A DNA stretch of 64,000 nucleotides from Sphingomonadales bacterium 12-68-11 (GTDB lineage Bacteria > Pseudomonadota > Alphaproteobacteria > Sphingomonadales > Sphingomonadaceae). Position 1 is the first letter of the stretch. Every line of letters starts with the position of its first letter. Positions 41,219 to 52,200 of this stretch are shown here, piece after piece. The stretch spans positions 1-64,000 of the forward strand of contig NCCV01000004.1 of assembly GCA_002279825.1 (NCBI GenBank). Reading direction: 5' to 3'. The position numbers and the translations under genes were made by a program. The notes under the pieces are model-generated. The model saw nothing but the letters and a program-made list of their open reading frames with translations. It had not been told where the DNA came from and did no database searches.

Positions 41219-42907
41219 ATGAAAAGTAAGATTTTTGGTGCATTCCTGGTGCTCGCGGCGGCCGTTTGCGGCGGGCCTGCGGCGGCGCAGTCCGCCGCGT
41301 GGATGGATGACGATCTCGCACTCCGCAAGGAAGTGACTGTCACGCCCGGCGCGGGCGGGGCGGGGCTCGACGCGAAGACCGCGACGTTCCCGTTCATGGT
41401 GCGGCTGTCGCCGCAGACCGTGGCCTTCGACCGGATCAAGCCCGACGGCTCCGACCTGCGCGTCGAAGGCCCGGACGGCGAGCGGGCCGAGCACTACGTC
41501 GAGAACATCGACGCCAAGTCGGGTCTCGCCACGGTGTGGGTCAAAGGCACCAACCTCGATCCCGCCGGCACGCAGGCCTACCGCATCTATTACGGGGGCG
41601 AGGTCGAATCGGTCGCAAACCCGGCGGCGGTATTCGATGCGTCCGAAGTGCTGGCGCTCGACTTCTCGGGCGGCGGCGTTCCCAAGGACCGGACCGCCAA
41701 CAACAACATCGCGACCAGCGTGCCGACCGCGCCGGGCTTCGCGGGTCTCTCGGCCACGTTCAGCGGCGGCGAAATCCTGCGCGTCGCCGGTTCGTCGAGC
41801 CTGGCGATCTCCGGCCGGCCGTTCACGTTCATGCTGTGGGTCAAGCCCGGCGGCGCGACCGGCACGCTGGTTTCGCGGGCCGGCGGGTTCACCGTCGCGC
41901 TCAACGGCCTCGTGCCCACTGCAAACGTAGGCGGCGCGGCTATCGCGGCCGCTCAGCCGCTGGCTGCGGGCAGCTGGAGCCATGTCGCGCTGGTCGGGCG
42001 TGGCGACGGCCGTCTCGAGCTCTACGTGAACGGCAAGCTCGCCGGCCAAGGCCAGGGCGCGCTACCGGTGCAGCAGGGCGACATTGCGATCGGCAGCGGC
42101 TTCACCGGGCAGATCGACAACGTCCGCTTTGCCGCGGCCGACCGCAGCGCCGGCTATGTAAACGCGGTCGCGCAGTCGGACAACGGCCGCGGGCTGGTGA
42201 CGTTCGGGGCAGAGGAAGAGCGTACCGGCCATTTCGAAATGAGCTACTTCGTCACGGTCGTCCAGAACGTCACGCTGGAAGGCTGGGTCGTCATCGCGCT
42301 GTGCATGGGGCTGCTGGTGCTGGCGATCCTGGTCATGGTGCAGAAGTTCGGCCTGATCGGCCGGATCGAGCGCGAGAACCAGGCGTTCGAGACGATCTAC
42401 GCGACCGCGCCCCGGCTCGACACGCCGGAACTCGCCAAAGTCGCCGGAAGCGGCCCGGCCTCGACGCTGTCCGAACTCTACCGCGCCGGCATGCAGGAAG
42501 TCACCAACCACTCCGCGAACGGCCGGACCAGTTTCTCCGCCAGCGCGGTCGAAGCGCTGCGGGCCCGGGTCGACGCGGTCGCCTCGAACCAGGCGCACAG
42601 CATGGCCGACCGGCTGGTGGTGCTGACGCTGTCGATTGCTGGGGGGCCGTTCCTCGGCCTGCTCGGCACCGTGATCGGCGTGATGATTACTTTCGCGGCG
42701 ATCGCGGCGGAAGGGAACGTCAACGTCAACGCGATCGCGCCGGGTGTCGCTGCGGCGCTGCTGGCCACGGCGGCCGGCCTGATCGTCGCGATCCCGGCGC
42801 TGTTCGGCTACAACCTGATCCTCACCCGGATCAAGAAGATCAACGCGGTCAACCGCGCCTTCGCGGACACGCTCGTGGCCCGCATCGCCGACACTTACGG
42901 GGCGTGA
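41219..42907 (+). CDS. ExbB/TolQ proton-channel protein fused to an exported DUF2341-LamG region
   Basis: A 562-residue fusion. A signal peptide (about 1-24) leads to a DUF2341 domain (about 55-125, ending AYRIYYGG) and a LamG/concanavalin-like domain (about 140-315, FTFMLWVKPGG, WSHVALVG, LELYVNGKLAG), all periplasmic. A membrane helix follows (354-376), then the MotA/TolQ/ExbB core with two helices (465-495 with GGPFLGLLGTVIGVMITF; 507-532). The core should form the pentameric proton channel with the downstream ExbD. Ordinary ExbB is about 240 residues, so half of this protein is an added sugar- or protein-binding region. GTG 41216 is also possible. Confidence 0.85.
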   Translation: MKSKIFGAFLVLAAAVCGGPAAAQSAAWMDDDLALRKEVTVTPGAGGAGLDAKTATFPFMVRLSPQTVAFDRIKPDGSDLRVEGPDGERAEHYVENIDAKSGLATVWVKGTNLDPAGTQAYRIYYGGEVESVANPAAVFDASEVLALDFSGGGVPKDRTANNNIATSVPTAPGFAGLSATFSGGEILRVAGSSSLAISGRPFTFMLWVKPGGATGTLVSRAGGFTVALNGLVPTANVGGAAIAAAQPLAAGSWSHVALVGRGDGRLELYVNGKLAGQGQGALPVQQGDIAIGSGFTGQIDNVRFAAADRSAGYVNAVAQSDNGRGLVTFGAEEERTGHFEMSYFVTVVQNVTLEGWVVIALCMGLLVLAILVMVQKFGLIGRIERENQAFETIYATAPRLDTPELAKVAGSGPASTLSELYRAGMQEVTNHSANGRTSFSASAVEALRARVDAVASNQAHSMADRLVVLTLSIAGGPFLGLLGTVIGVMITFAAIAAEGNVNVNAIAPGVAAALLATAAGLIVAIPALFGYNLILTRIKKINAVNRAFADTLVARIADTYGA

Positions 42908-42914
42908 GGGCGAC

Positions 42915-43322
42915 ATGGCCAAAGTCCAAGACGAAGACGCCATCTACGACGAGATCAACGTCGTGCCGATGCTCGATCTGGCTTATGTGCTGATCGTCAT
43001 CTTCATCCTGATGGCCACTGCGCAAGTCTCCGGCATCGAGCTGGACCTGCCGCAGGCGGCCAACCGCAAAACGCTGGAAGCCTCGCAGACGCAGGCCATC
43101 AGCGTGGCCTCGTCGGGCGAACTCTACCTCAACGGCATGCCGATCGCGGTGCCCGAGCTCGAGGCGGAGATGCGTCGCCGGTTCGCCGAGGATCCCGACG
43201 TGCCTGTCGTGATCCGCGGCGATACGCAGGCCGCTTACGGCAAAGTCGTGGAAGTGCTCGACGTCGTGAAGGGCGTGGGCATCACCAAGATCGGCCTGCC
43301 TGCCGAAAAGCCGGCGGCGTGA
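42915..43322 (+). CDS. ExbD/TolR-family proton-channel partner
   Basis: A 135-residue protein with the usual short cytosolic tail, one membrane helix carrying the conserved proton-translocating aspartate (Asp21 in NVVPMLDLAYVLIVIFIL) and a periplasmic ExbD domain (VVIRGDTQAAYGKVVEVLDV). It starts 7 bases after the ExbB-fusion stop. With it and the TonB at 43342 it makes a complete energising complex dedicated to this operon. Confidence 0.92.
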   Translation: MAKVQDEDAIYDEINVVPMLDLAYVLIVIFILMATAQVSGIELDLPQAANRKTLEASQTQAISVASSGELYLNGMPIAVPELEAEMRRRFAEDPDVPVVIRGDTQAAYGKVVEVLDVVKGVGITKIGLPAEKPAA

Positions 43323-43341
43323 CGGGTGCGGGATTTGCGCG

Positions 43342-44058
43342 ATGAACGCTGCTGCATCCTTTCGCGCCCGCAACGGCGCCGACCTGCGCGCCGCGCTGCG
43401 CGCCCGGCCGGTGCGGCTGGCGCTGCCGCTGCTGATCGGCGCGGTGGCGCTGTGGTGGCTGCTGTCGTGGGACAAGATCGGCGAGCATGCGCGCAACGAG
43501 GAGGTCGAGATGATCGACATCGCGGTGCCGCCGCCTCCGCCGCCCCCGCCGGTGACCGAAGAGCAGACGGAGATCGCGCCCGATCAGGCCGCGCCGACCC
43601 CCACTCAGACGGTGCAGCCCGATCCGCTGTCGCCGCCGGCGCCGCCTTCGGCCAACCCGCCGGCAGGGGACCTGTCGAGCCTGCTGCAGGACCCGAGCGC
43701 GGAGAGCGGGGCGTTCGTCGGCGGCCGGCGCGGGCAGGGCGGCACCGGCACCGGGGCGCTGATCGGCGGCACCGGCACGGGCGGGGCGCAAGCCTCGCGC
43801 GCTTATGCCGAAGCGGTCAACCTGCACATCCAGCGGCATGTCCGGCGCCATGCCGCGCTCAGCGGCAAGCCGTACGGGTTCCGGCTCCGGGTCAGTGTTT
43901 CGCCGTCGGGCGCGATCTCGATCCGCGGCTTGAGCGGCTTCGATCCCGCCGAGCGCGAGCCGGACGTGCGCAGCGCGCTCGGGGGTCTCGCCGCGATGTC
44001 CAGCCCTCCGCCCGAGGGTCTGCCCAACGTCATTACTTTGACCATCAACTCGAAATGA
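43342..44058 (+). CDS. TonB-family energy transducer (secretion side)
   Basis: A 238-residue protein with an N-terminal membrane helix (LALPLLIGAVALWWLLSW), a proline-rich spacer (IAVPPPPPPPPVTEEQ then PSPPAP-type repeats) long enough to reach across the periplasm, a glycine-rich hinge and a C-terminal TonB-like domain (IQRHVRRHAALSGKPYGFRL to VITLTINSK). It starts 19 bases after exbD. Its most likely partner is an outer-membrane protein of this same operon, the TpsB or the porin; which one cannot be told from sequence. Confidence 0.82.
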   Translation: MNAAASFRARNGADLRAALRARPVRLALPLLIGAVALWWLLSWDKIGEHARNEEVEMIDIAVPPPPPPPPVTEEQTEIAPDQAAPTPTQTVQPDPLSPPAPPSANPPAGDLSSLLQDPSAESGAFVGGRRGQGGTGTGALIGGTGTGGAQASRAYAEAVNLHIQRHVRRHAALSGKPYGFRLRVSVSPSGAISIRGLSGFDPAEREPDVRSALGGLAAMSSPPPEGLPNVITLTINSK

Positions 44059-44094
44059 TGGGCCCTCGCGGCCCGCTTCAGGAGCACCCGATCA

Positions 44095-45681
44095 ATGCGT
44101 AAGCGGAACTTCTTTAAGCAGCTACTGGGGGCGACGAGCGCGCTCACGCTGTTGGCGCTGCCCGGCCTTGCCGCCGCGCAGGACCGCCCGACCGATCCCT
44201 CGACGGTCGATATTCTCGACGTGCTGGTCGAGAAGGGCGTGCTGACCCGCCAGGATGCCGACGGCGTGCTCAGCGAAGCGCGCCGCCGGGCGGAGACCCG
44301 CGAAGCCGTGGTGCGGGTGCCCTACGTGCCCGAGGCGGTGCGTGAGCAGATCCGCGACGAGATCCGCCAGGAAGTGATCGAGACCGCCAAGGCTGAAGGC
44401 TGGGCACAGCCCGGCAGCCCGCGGCCTTCGTGGCTCGACCGTCTGACGTTCTCGGGCGATGTCCGCGTGCGCGGAGAAGGGCTGCTTTATCAGGGCACCA
44501 ATACGCCGCTGGTGATCGACACTAACGCGGTCAACGAAGACGGCGAGTACAGCGAGCTCGAGGTTCTGCCGTTCCGCAATACGATCGACAACCGCGTCCG
44601 CGGGCGCGTGCGGGCCCGGTTCGGGGTCGATGTCGCTATCAACGATTACGTTTCGGCAGGTGTGCGCTTCGCCACCGGCGACTTGCGCGACAGCACTTCG
44701 ACCAATGCCACGCTGACCCGCAGCTTCGGCCGCTACCAGGCCGGTTTCGATCGCGCTTACGTGAAGCTGACCCCGTTCGCTGGCGAGAGCATGTTCCGCG
44801 GCACCGGCCTGGTGCTCGGCAAGTTCGACAACCCGTTCCTGTCGACCGAGGCGATTTTCGACCGCGATCTGCAGTTCGAAGGCGCGGCCGCCACGCTGGC
44901 CGTGAACTTTGGCGCGGATGCCGGCGCGCCGCGCGCTTTCGTCACCGGCGGCGCCTTCCCGCTTGAGGAGTACGAATTTACCGCCAGCGACAAGTACTTG
45001 TTCGCCGGCCAGGTCGGCGGCAGCGCCGAGATCGTGCCCGGGTTCCGCTTTGCCGCCGCCGGCGCGATCTACCACTATCAGGGCCTGCAGGGCGAATACA
45101 ACACGCCCGGCCTGCGCGACAACGACTTCACCGCCCCCAGCCGCGTGCAGTTCGGCAACTCGCTGTTCAACTTGCGGCGCGACGCCACGGTTGTGAACTC
45201 GGTGCTGTTCGGGCTCGCATCCGAGTTCTCGGTCGCTAGCGTCTATGCCCGCGCCGAGTTCGACGTCAGCGCCGCCCTTGTCGGATCGCTCGAGTTCGAA
45301 GGCGCGCGCAACCTCGCTTTCGACGCGGCCGATCTCACGGCGCGCGCAGTGCCCGGCAGCAGCGGCGATACGCTGTTCCACGGGCGCGCCAGGATCGGCC
45401 ACCGCGACATGGACGCGCGCGGCGGCTGGTCGTTCGCGGCCGGCTATCGCAGCATCGAGGCCGATGCGACGCCGGACCTGTTCACCGATTCCGACTTCGG
45501 TCTCGGCGGCACCGACCAGGACGGCTTCGTCATCTCGGGGAGCTGGACGCCGCTCGACCGGATGACGCTGACCGGCAGCTGGTATTCGGCCCGCACCATC
45601 GACTTGCTCGGCGCCGACGGCACCCCCGCGCTGCCGATCGACACCGATACCGTCCAACTCGACCTCGGGGTCAAGTTCTGA
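44095..45681 (+). CDS. Putative outer-membrane porin
   Basis: A 528-residue protein with a signal peptide (ending AAAQD, about 29), a helical region (35-110, with REQIRDEIRQEVIETAKAEG), and a C-terminal barrel of alternating strands ending in LDLGVKF with the terminal phenylalanine of outer-membrane barrels. The layout matches the 'putative porin' family. It lies inside the TPS operon 36 bases after tonB, and a coiled-coil gene follows 11 bases later. The helical N-terminal part may form a trimeric periplasmic stalk. Its role in secretion is not established. Confidence 0.78.
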   Translation: MRKRNFFKQLLGATSALTLLALPGLAAAQDRPTDPSTVDILDVLVEKGVLTRQDADGVLSEARRRAETREAVVRVPYVPEAVREQIRDEIRQEVIETAKAEGWAQPGSPRPSWLDRLTFSGDVRVRGEGLLYQGTNTPLVIDTNAVNEDGEYSELEVLPFRNTIDNRVRGRVRARFGVDVAINDYVSAGVRFATGDLRDSTSTNATLTRSFGRYQAGFDRAYVKLTPFAGESMFRGTGLVLGKFDNPFLSTEAIFDRDLQFEGAAATLAVNFGADAGAPRAFVTGGAFPLEEYEFTASDKYLFAGQVGGSAEIVPGFRFAAAGAIYHYQGLQGEYNTPGLRDNDFTAPSRVQFGNSLFNLRRDATVVNSVLFGLASEFSVASVYARAEFDVSAALVGSLEFEGARNLAFDAADLTARAVPGSSGDTLFHGRARIGHRDMDARGGWSFAAGYRSIEADATPDLFTDSDFGLGGTDQDGFVISGSWTPLDRMTLTGSWYSARTIDLLGADGTPALPIDTDTVQLDLGVKF

Positions 45682-45692
45682 GGAACCGCGCG

Positions 45693-46178
45693 ATGATCAC
45701 GTCACTTTTGCGATCCACTCTTGCCGTCACGGCGCTGCTCGCCTTCGCGCCGGCGCTGGCCCAAGAAGCCGCTCCGGCCGCCGCACCCGCCGAGGTCTCG
45801 GCCGAGCAGGTGCAGCAGATCGTCGCCACGCTTCGGCAGCGCAACGATCAGGTGCGCGCGCTGTCGGAACAGGTCCGCGAGCTCGAGGCGCGCGCCGCGC
45901 GCGCCGACGGCCTCGCCGCCCAGCTCGCCAATGCCGAGCAGGCGCTCGGCGTCGCTGCGGACAAGAACCGCGCCTTGCAGGCGATCGGCGAGGAGATCAT
46001 CGTCAGCTACGAGCAGATGACGCTCGGCAAGCGCGCGCTGACCGGCGAACCGTTCACCCAGCTCTACCGGGTGCGGATGGAAAACGAGCTCCAGGACTAC
46101 CGCGACAAGGTCGCGCAGCTGGGCTTCTATCCCGAGCGGGACGTGCGCCCCGTGGCCGCCGCCAGCTCCGCTCCATGA
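45693..46178 (+). CDS. Exported coiled-coil protein, 161 aa
   Basis: A signal peptide (ending PALAQ, about 24) precedes an alanine/proline linker and a long heptad-rich helix (about 45-105, QIVATLRQRNDQVRALSEQV and ELEARAARADGLAAQLANAE). A short ordered tail follows (LYRVRMENELQDYRDKVAQL). No known domain is recognised; the outline is like the small coiled-coil proteins (DUF3450-like) that accompany ExbBD genes elsewhere. It is placed between the porin and TpsA, and probably acts in the periplasm. Confidence 0.6.
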   Translation: MITSLLRSTLAVTALLAFAPALAQEAAPAAAPAEVSAEQVQQIVATLRQRNDQVRALSEQVRELEARAARADGLAAQLANAEQALGVAADKNRALQAIGEEIIVSYEQMTLGKRALTGEPFTQLYRVRMENELQDYRDKVAQLGFYPERDVRPVAAASSAP

Positions 46179-46293
46179 CGCCCCGCGTTCCGCGCGCTTG
46201 CCGGTTCTTCGGCACCCCGACCGCGATCCGCGGGCGCGCGGGACATCCGCTTATCGACCTTTCCAATTGTCCGTCTCCCCCTGGAGTTGTCCC

Positions 46294-49200
46294 ATGACTC
46301 GTCGCCGCCGCTTCGCCACTGCTTTCCGTCCGCTGCCGCTGCCGGCCCCGGACCTCGGCCGCCGGTCGCTCGTCACGTCGGTCAGCATGCTGTCGCTGGC
46401 GATCTCGGGGCTGACCTTCGCGGGGCCGCTCCGCGCGCAGGAAGCGTCCCCCACCGCCACGCTGCCCGGCACTCAGCCGCTGCAGGGTGGCCGCTGGGTC
46501 GGCGCCCGGCTGCCGACCGTCGCGCAAGGCAACAACGGCCTGGTGATGACGATCAAGCAGGAGCAGGAACGCGCGCTGCTCGACTGGCAGAAGTTCGACG
46601 TGGGCGCGACCGAAGAGGTCGTTTTCGACCAGCAGCAGACCACCTGGATCGCGCTCAACCGCATCTTCGACAATAAGCCGAGCGAGATCGCCGGTCGGAT
46701 CACCGCCAAGGGTCAGGTGTGGCTAGCCAACACCAACGGCCTGATCTTCAAGGGCACGTCGCAGGTCAACACCCACTCCATCCTCGCAACGACGACGGTC
46801 ATGCCCGACGACGTCATTGCGAATCTCACGGGCGGGGGGCGCATTGCGCCCGGGCCGAACCGGTCGAACCTCGCGGGCCTGCTGTACGGCGCGGGCGGCG
46901 ATATCGTCGTCGAACAGGGCGCGCGGCTGACGCTCAAGTCGAGCGACTCGACCGTCAACAGCAAGGCGATCCTGCTCGGGCTCAACGTGCGCACCGCGGG
47001 CACGATCGACGTGACCGACGGCCAGGCCCTGTTGGTCGCGGGCGAGCAGTTCCAGTTCGCTACCTACAACGAGACGTTCGCTTATCCGAACCTGCGCGGC
47101 ATCTATCTTTGGACCAGCCCGTATCCCCCCGCTTACGGCCAGTTCAGCAACCCGGCGGCGTGGGAAGCGTTCATGCGCGCGCGCGCCGCCCAGCTCGGGA
47201 TGAAGGTGGTCAACGACGGGACGATCGTCTCGACCCGCGGCAACGTGTTTCTGCAGGGCGCAGAAGTCACGCACAACGGCACTATCCTCTCGACCACCGG
47301 CGTACGCGAGCGCAGCGGTTCGGTGATCCTGCGCGCGGCCTTCGGCTTCGACGATTCGACGCAGATCTTCTCGAGCCCGATCGACTGGTTCGCCGGCAAG
47401 GTGACGCTGGGCGAAGGCAGCCTCCTGCAGATCACGCCTGAGAAGAGCACGGACGCGAGCCCGGCGCTTGAGAACTTCCCCGGATCGAACGTCACGCTGA
47501 CCGGCGAGACGATCCTGATGGCGGCGAATTCGACAGTGCGCGCGACCGGCGGCACCGTCGACATCACCGCCAATTACCGCGCCTATCCCAATACCGCGGC
47601 AGACTTCGGCGGCACTGATAACGGGAAGCCCGGCAGCTTCACGATGAAGGCCGGCGCCCTGATCGACGTGTCGGGGGCAGACAACGTCGCCTTCGACGTC
47701 GCCGACAATGTCGTGGAACTCAATGTCCGCGCCAATGAGTTGTCCGCCTCGCCCGAGCAGCGCGACGGCGTGCTCTACGGCGAGGACGTGACGGTCGATA
47801 TCCGCCGCGGCACCTCGATCCTCGATTGGACGGGCACGCTCGCGAACCGCAATCTGACCGCAGAACAGCGGTCGGTGAACGGTGGCACGGTCAACATCCG
47901 CGCGCTGCGCCAGGTGCGCATGGACGAAGGATCCAAGGTCGATCTCTCGGGCGGTACGGCGCTCTATGCCGGCGGCATGGTCGAAACGACGCTGCTGCGC
48001 ACCGCAGACGGCCGGATCGTCGACATCGCCGACGCGGATGCGACGATCGAATACACCGGCCTCACGCGCCAGTCGCATTTCGAAACCGGCTACACCGAGG
48101 GCGGTGACGCGGGCGCGCTCGAAATCCTGGCGCCTTCCTATTTCCTCTACGGGCGCGTACTCGGCGATGTCGTCAACGGCGCGCGGCAGCTCGCCGCCGG
48201 CATCGGCGGCGCGACCCCCAAGGCTCCGACCGGCGCCACCAACGCCGTGCCGACGACCCGACTTGCGCGCGGCGGTGAGGTGACGATCGGCACCGGATCG
48301 GAATCGCTGACCGAGTACTTCGTCGACCAAGTCTACATCACTGCGGGCACCGGTTCGGTCACGCGCGACGTGGACGGTGGCCAGGTCACGCTCGATCCCA
48401 CGAAAATCGACGAAAGCGGCTACCTCGAAGGCAGCTACTCGCAGGCGATGCCGAACGGTGTCGCGATCACCGACCCGCGCTTCGAACTGGCGCCGGGCTG
48501 GGTGCTGTTCAACGGCGCCCCGGTCGAACTGCGCGGCAAGCTGGTCGAGCTCGGCTATGCCGGCACTCAATTGGAAGCGCTGCTCCAGCCCAGTGCGGCG
48601 CTACCGACCGGCTTCCTGCGCGGCCGCGCGGTGCGGTTCGCGTTCGTCGAGGATGCGTTCGCTTCGGGTGCCAACGGCATCCAGACACTGTCCTTCCTGG
48701 ACAAGGGCGACGCCGGGACGCACCGCTGGGAAATCCAGTCGGGCGCCGACCTTCGGGTAGCGGCGGGCGGCACACTGCTCGTCGGCGGGACCCCGGCGTT
48801 CGTCGGCACCGACGTGACGCTGACCGCCGCGGGGGGCGAGGTCAGCCTGTTCGCAGGGCGGATCGGGGCGGGCACCAAGCTCACCGTCGCCGGCGAATGG
48901 ACAAACGATCTGGATGCCGGCGGCCGGTTCGGCGGGTACGTCGACGGCGGTCGGATCACTCTCCAGGGCGCCTTGATCGACGGCAACGTCACGCTCGACG
49001 CGGCAGGCGGCGGCTGGTGGCGGCAGCTCAGCCCGGCAAGCGCCACCGGCGCGGGGCGGTTCGAACTTGTCTCCGGGGAAGGCGGCACGGTCGACGTATA
49101 TCGCAACGCCAGCCAGAGTGCCGTCGAGCTGCTCGGCCGGCTCAACATCGACGTCTCCGGCCTCGCCGGCTTCGGCAATCTCGGCCTGTGGAACCTGGGC

Positions 49201-52200
49201 GACGTGGTGATCGGGCCCGAGGGCGGAACCGCGCCGGCGGGCGCCGTTTATTTGAGCGACCGCTGGCTCAACGCGCGCGGTGTCGGGAGCCTGACGATCT
49301 CTACGGGCGGGCTGACGCTTCCGCTCGCTGGCAGCGTCGGCCGCATCCTCACCTCGGCGATCGCCAACCCCAACCTTGCGAGCACCGCGCCCGACTTTCT
49401 GATTGCGCAGGCGGGCGAGATCGTCACGCCCGAGCTGCTCGCCCGGATCGCGGCGGCCAATGCGGCGGCAGCGGCCTACAACGCCACGCGACCGGCCGGG
49501 CAGCCGGCGCGCCGGATCATCACCGACGCCCTCATCAACGCGAACCTGGATGTCGCCGCGGGCACCCGCGTCGATCTGGCGCGCGCCGCGCTCGCGCTCG
49601 ATCGCGCGGCTTCGCAGATCACCAGCGGCACCGACCTCGCCACCGTCACGAGCCGCGTCTTGTTGCCCGAGCTCGAACGTTCGCCCGCGAACCTCGCCTT
49701 GGTTTCGAGCGGCGGGCTTCGGACGTCGGTCGATTCCGAAATCCGCGTCGATACGCTCGGATCGATCACCCTGACCGGGCGCAATCAGGACCTCGCCGGC
49801 GATCTCTTCGCGCGTGCCGGCCGGATCATCCTGCAGTCGAACAACAATGGGTACGGTCCGGGCGGCGTGTCGCCGCGCATCATAGTCCGCCCCACGGCGT
49901 TCCTCGACGCGCGGGGCATAGCGCAGACCCAGGTTGTCCAGGGGAACACGCCGGGCCACCGCTGGATCGACGGCCGCGTGCTGGCGGGCGGAACGATCAG
50001 CATTGCCACCACCGACGAACTGGTCGTCGAGCCGGGCGCGCTGTTCGACGTCTCGGGTGCGTCTGCCCTGCTGACCGCGTCGTTGCCGGGTCGCTTCGGG
50101 ATCGTCCGTCAGGACCGGCTGATGGGCAGCGATGCCGGCGCGATCGCGATCAGCGGCGGCGAAGGCTACATGCTCGGCGACATCCGCGGCGAAGCCGGCA
50201 CGCCGCAGGCACGCTCGGGCGAGATCACGCTCGGCGGCGGGCTCGACGGCCAGTTGTTCGTGCCGACCGGTACGACCGGCGTGTACGGCCTCCAGGGGAT
50301 CCTCACCGCGCTGACCACGCGCCTGATCGGGACCACCGGCAACGGGCTCAACAGCACGACGCTGAGCACCAACACACGCAACATCCAGTTCAACAACTTG
50401 CGCGACTGGTGGGGCGCGCCGGCGCAGGCATCCTTGCGCACGGCGACCGGGCTCCAGGCCGCGGACGTCGAACCGATCCCGTTCACCCGCACCGGCAACA
50501 CCGTCACCGTGACCGGGACCGCAGGCGGCACGTACCGTCAGGCGACCGCGGCCGATATCGCGCGCATCGTCGGGCTGTTCGAAGCCTCGTTCGCCAAGAT
50601 GGTGAGCAACGATACCGCCGGGCGTTTCTATCTCGATCCGTCGTTGGCGGCGCTGCCCGCCGGCATGACCGCTGAATCGCCGCTGCCCGGCGGACCGGTC
50701 CGCGCCGAATTCGTGATGCCGGCCAGCTACGCGCCGATCGTCAGCCAGCAGGCTTTCCTCAATACGATGACCGCGCTCCGGCAGGGAACCGCGAGCACCG
50801 CGACTCCCAACGCCACGACGCTCTCCACTCTGCGGCAACCGGGCAATTTCACCGTCGGCAAAGGGGTGTTCGACAAGCTCTCGACGTTCGAATCGGTGTC
50901 GCTGGGAGCGATCTCGCTGCAGAGCGATCTCACGATCGAGGCCAAGACCCGGCTGCGCGTGTCCGGCGATGTCAGCACCAACGGTTCCGACCTGACGCTC
51001 AAGGCGCAGCAGATCAGCTTCGGCTCCTCTGCGGCGCTGGGCGCCAACGTCGTTCGCCCGCCGGTCGCCATGACCGACGCGGTGATGACCGCGGTGGCGC
51101 GCGACATATCCGTCGCAAACGCGACTTTCGCCGGCTTCGGCACGGTCAACCTTACCGCGACGCATGCACTCGCCGGCGGCAACATCAACATCACTGCGGC
51201 CCCCTCGCGGATCTACGCACCCGGCGATCTCGTGATCACCGCCGGTCAGATCTATCCCTACGCCGCGACCCAGTTCAGCATCCTCTCCGACAAGAGCATC
51301 ACCATCAAGGGCACCGGGGAGGGCGGGTCCGCACCGCTCTCGGCGGCCGGCGTCCTCAAGCTCCAAGCGCCGACGATCACTCAGGGCGGCGTGCTATCGG
51401 CGCCGTTCGGCACGATCCAGTTCGACGCGACCGACGTCAACTTCCTCCCGGGCAGCGTGACCAGCGTCTCGGCAGGCGATCGCACGATCCTCTACGGCTA
51501 CACGGTCGACGGCTCGGCGTGGTACGGGCCCGTGGTCGGCCAGACGCAGCCGCAGCTCCTCAACACGCCGCCGGAGAAGCGCATCGTCGTCAACGGCGAC
51601 AATGTGAACCTCCAGGCCGGATCGATCATCGATGCCAGCGGCGGCGGCGACGTGCTCGGCATCGAGTTCGTGCAGGGACCGCTCGGCGCCACCAACATTC
51701 TGACGGGCGCGGGTGTGTTCGCGATCTCGCCCGCGTTCGGCGACGACGTCTCGTTCGGTTCGGCGCCCAGTTCGGCCAATCGCGCCGACCTGGCGGTCGG
51801 CGATACGGTCTGGCTGCCGGCATTCGACGGCCATGAGGCCGGCTTCTACACCCTGCTGCCGGCGGAGTATGCGCTGACACCGGGTGCCTATCGCCTGACG
51901 GTCGCGAGCTCGACGCTGGCGGGCACCGGCGCGACCCGCACCCTCGCCGACGGCACGCTGGTCGTGGCGGGCTATCAGACCGGCGAACAGGGCGCGGCCT
52001 ACACCGCGCAGACTTACTCGACCTTCAATCTGTTGTCGGGTGCCGAAGTGCGCCGCCGCTCCGAGTTTCTCGAGACCAGCGGCAACACGTTCTTCTCGAG
52101 CGAACGATTCCTGACCGGACTCGAGCGGTCGGGCGCCGTCTTCAACGCCAGTCCGCGCCTGCCGGTCGACGGCGGCTTCATGTCGATCGCGGCGCGCAAG

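Noticed and set aside
43540..43680. Proline-codon repeats in the second tonB as a tandem repeat or CRISPR-like array
   Set aside because: They encode the normal proline-rich TonB spacer and show no repeat-spacer periodicity. No CRISPR array was seen anywhere in the window.
46198..46293. Upstream extension of tpsA by 32 codons
   Set aside because: No ribosome site for 46198, and the extended signal-type N terminus begins at ATG 46294 behind CTGGAG.
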